From: Thermoplasmata archaeon
GTDB taxonomy: Archaea > Thermoplasmatota > Thermoplasmata > SG8-5
NCBI GenBank assembly: GCA_023136815.1
Contig: JAGLQM010000007.1
Span: forward strand, 1-12,662
DNA: 12,662 nt
Direction of reading: 5' to 3'
Shown: piece by piece, positions 12,621 to 12,662 of the stretch
How positions within the stretch are numbered: the first letter of the stretch is position 1
Layout of the letters: the number at the start of each line of letters is the position of its first letter
The notes under the pieces: model-generated
Databases searched by the model: none
What the model was told of the DNA's origin: nothing
The model's input: only the letters and a program-made list of their open reading frames with translations
Translations under genes and position numbers: made by a program

Positions 12621-12644
12621 CGTAAACTACCAGGCCTTAAATAC
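12621..12644 (+). repeat. 24-base intergenic repeat, copy 3
   Basis: This copy lies 18 bases after the acyl-CoA synthetase stop rather than on it. It matches copy 1 at 22 of 24 positions and again ends in CTTAAATAC, a TATA-like box pointing off the window. A small dyad AATTG/CAATT (12602-12617) lies between the stop codon and the repeat. Confidence 0.75.
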
Positions 12645-12662
12645 TGCCCAAATTTGACATTT

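Noticed and set aside
1..12662. CRISPR array, integrase, transposase or att site
   Set aside because: No regularly spaced direct repeats and no mobile-element protein were seen; the 24-base repeats are thousands of bases apart.

Overview
The window looks like a piece of an archaeal chromosome, most likely from the Thermoplasmatota (moderate confidence). The signs are TATA-box promoters about 26-29 bases before many start codons (so leaderless mRNAs), GGTGAG or GGAGG ribosome sites on the rest, frequent AGA/AGG and ATA codons, and archaeal families: a small conserved protein at 1693 and a pilin-type membrane segment at 4565. A folate-type formate ligase in an archaeon also fits this phylum. 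There are no rRNA or tRNA genes, no recognisable transposase, integrase or phage gene, and no CRISPR array. Gene directions are mixed and most genes have their own promoter.

Layout. 1-1004 (minus): class V aminotransferase, cut by the window edge. 1107-1607 (minus): gamma-class carbonic anhydrase-like protein. Divergent from it, 1693-1950 (plus): small conserved archaeal protein. 2056-2868 (plus): nadC, with hairpins and palindromes in front of it. 3066-3641 (minus): 3-methyladenine DNA glycosylase I (tag), convergent with nadC across a hairpin-rich gap. 3728-4515 (plus): a nucleotidyltransferase in two overlapping frames that look like one split gene. 4565-5200 (plus): zinc ribbon joined to a pilin-like membrane anchor and ectodomain. 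5419-5817 (minus): unrecognised protein. 6100-6789 (plus): probable PD-(D/E)XK-like nuclease with a winged-helix tail. 6790-6974: highly structured non-coding stretch. 6975-8630 (minus): formate-tetrahydrofolate ligase (fhs). 8933-9511 (plus): SatP/YaaH-type acetate transporter, preceded by a possible 26-codon leader ORF. 9600-10907 (plus): HD-domain dNTP hydrolase of the SAMHD1/YwfO type. 10981-12603 (plus): AMP-forming acyl-CoA synthetase.

How the genes work together. Most are unrelated housekeeping functions: NAD synthesis, alkylation repair, dNTP control. The clearest theme is small-acid metabolism. An acetate-family transporter and an acyl-CoA synthetase lie 1.5 kb apart on the same strand, and formate activation onto tetrahydrofolate is encoded divergently next to the transporter. 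This suggests uptake and activation of acetate, formate or related acids, but the genes do not form one operon.

The most unusual signals are non-coding. A 24-base element occurs three times (5196, 6785, 12621), at or just after gene ends, and finishes in a TATA-like box. Two copies are followed by stem-loops, and the second leads into a chain of five hairpins that is a candidate novel small RNA. Other dyads sit at the nadC, fhs, transporter and synthetase promoters. No complete new multi-gene system is evident.
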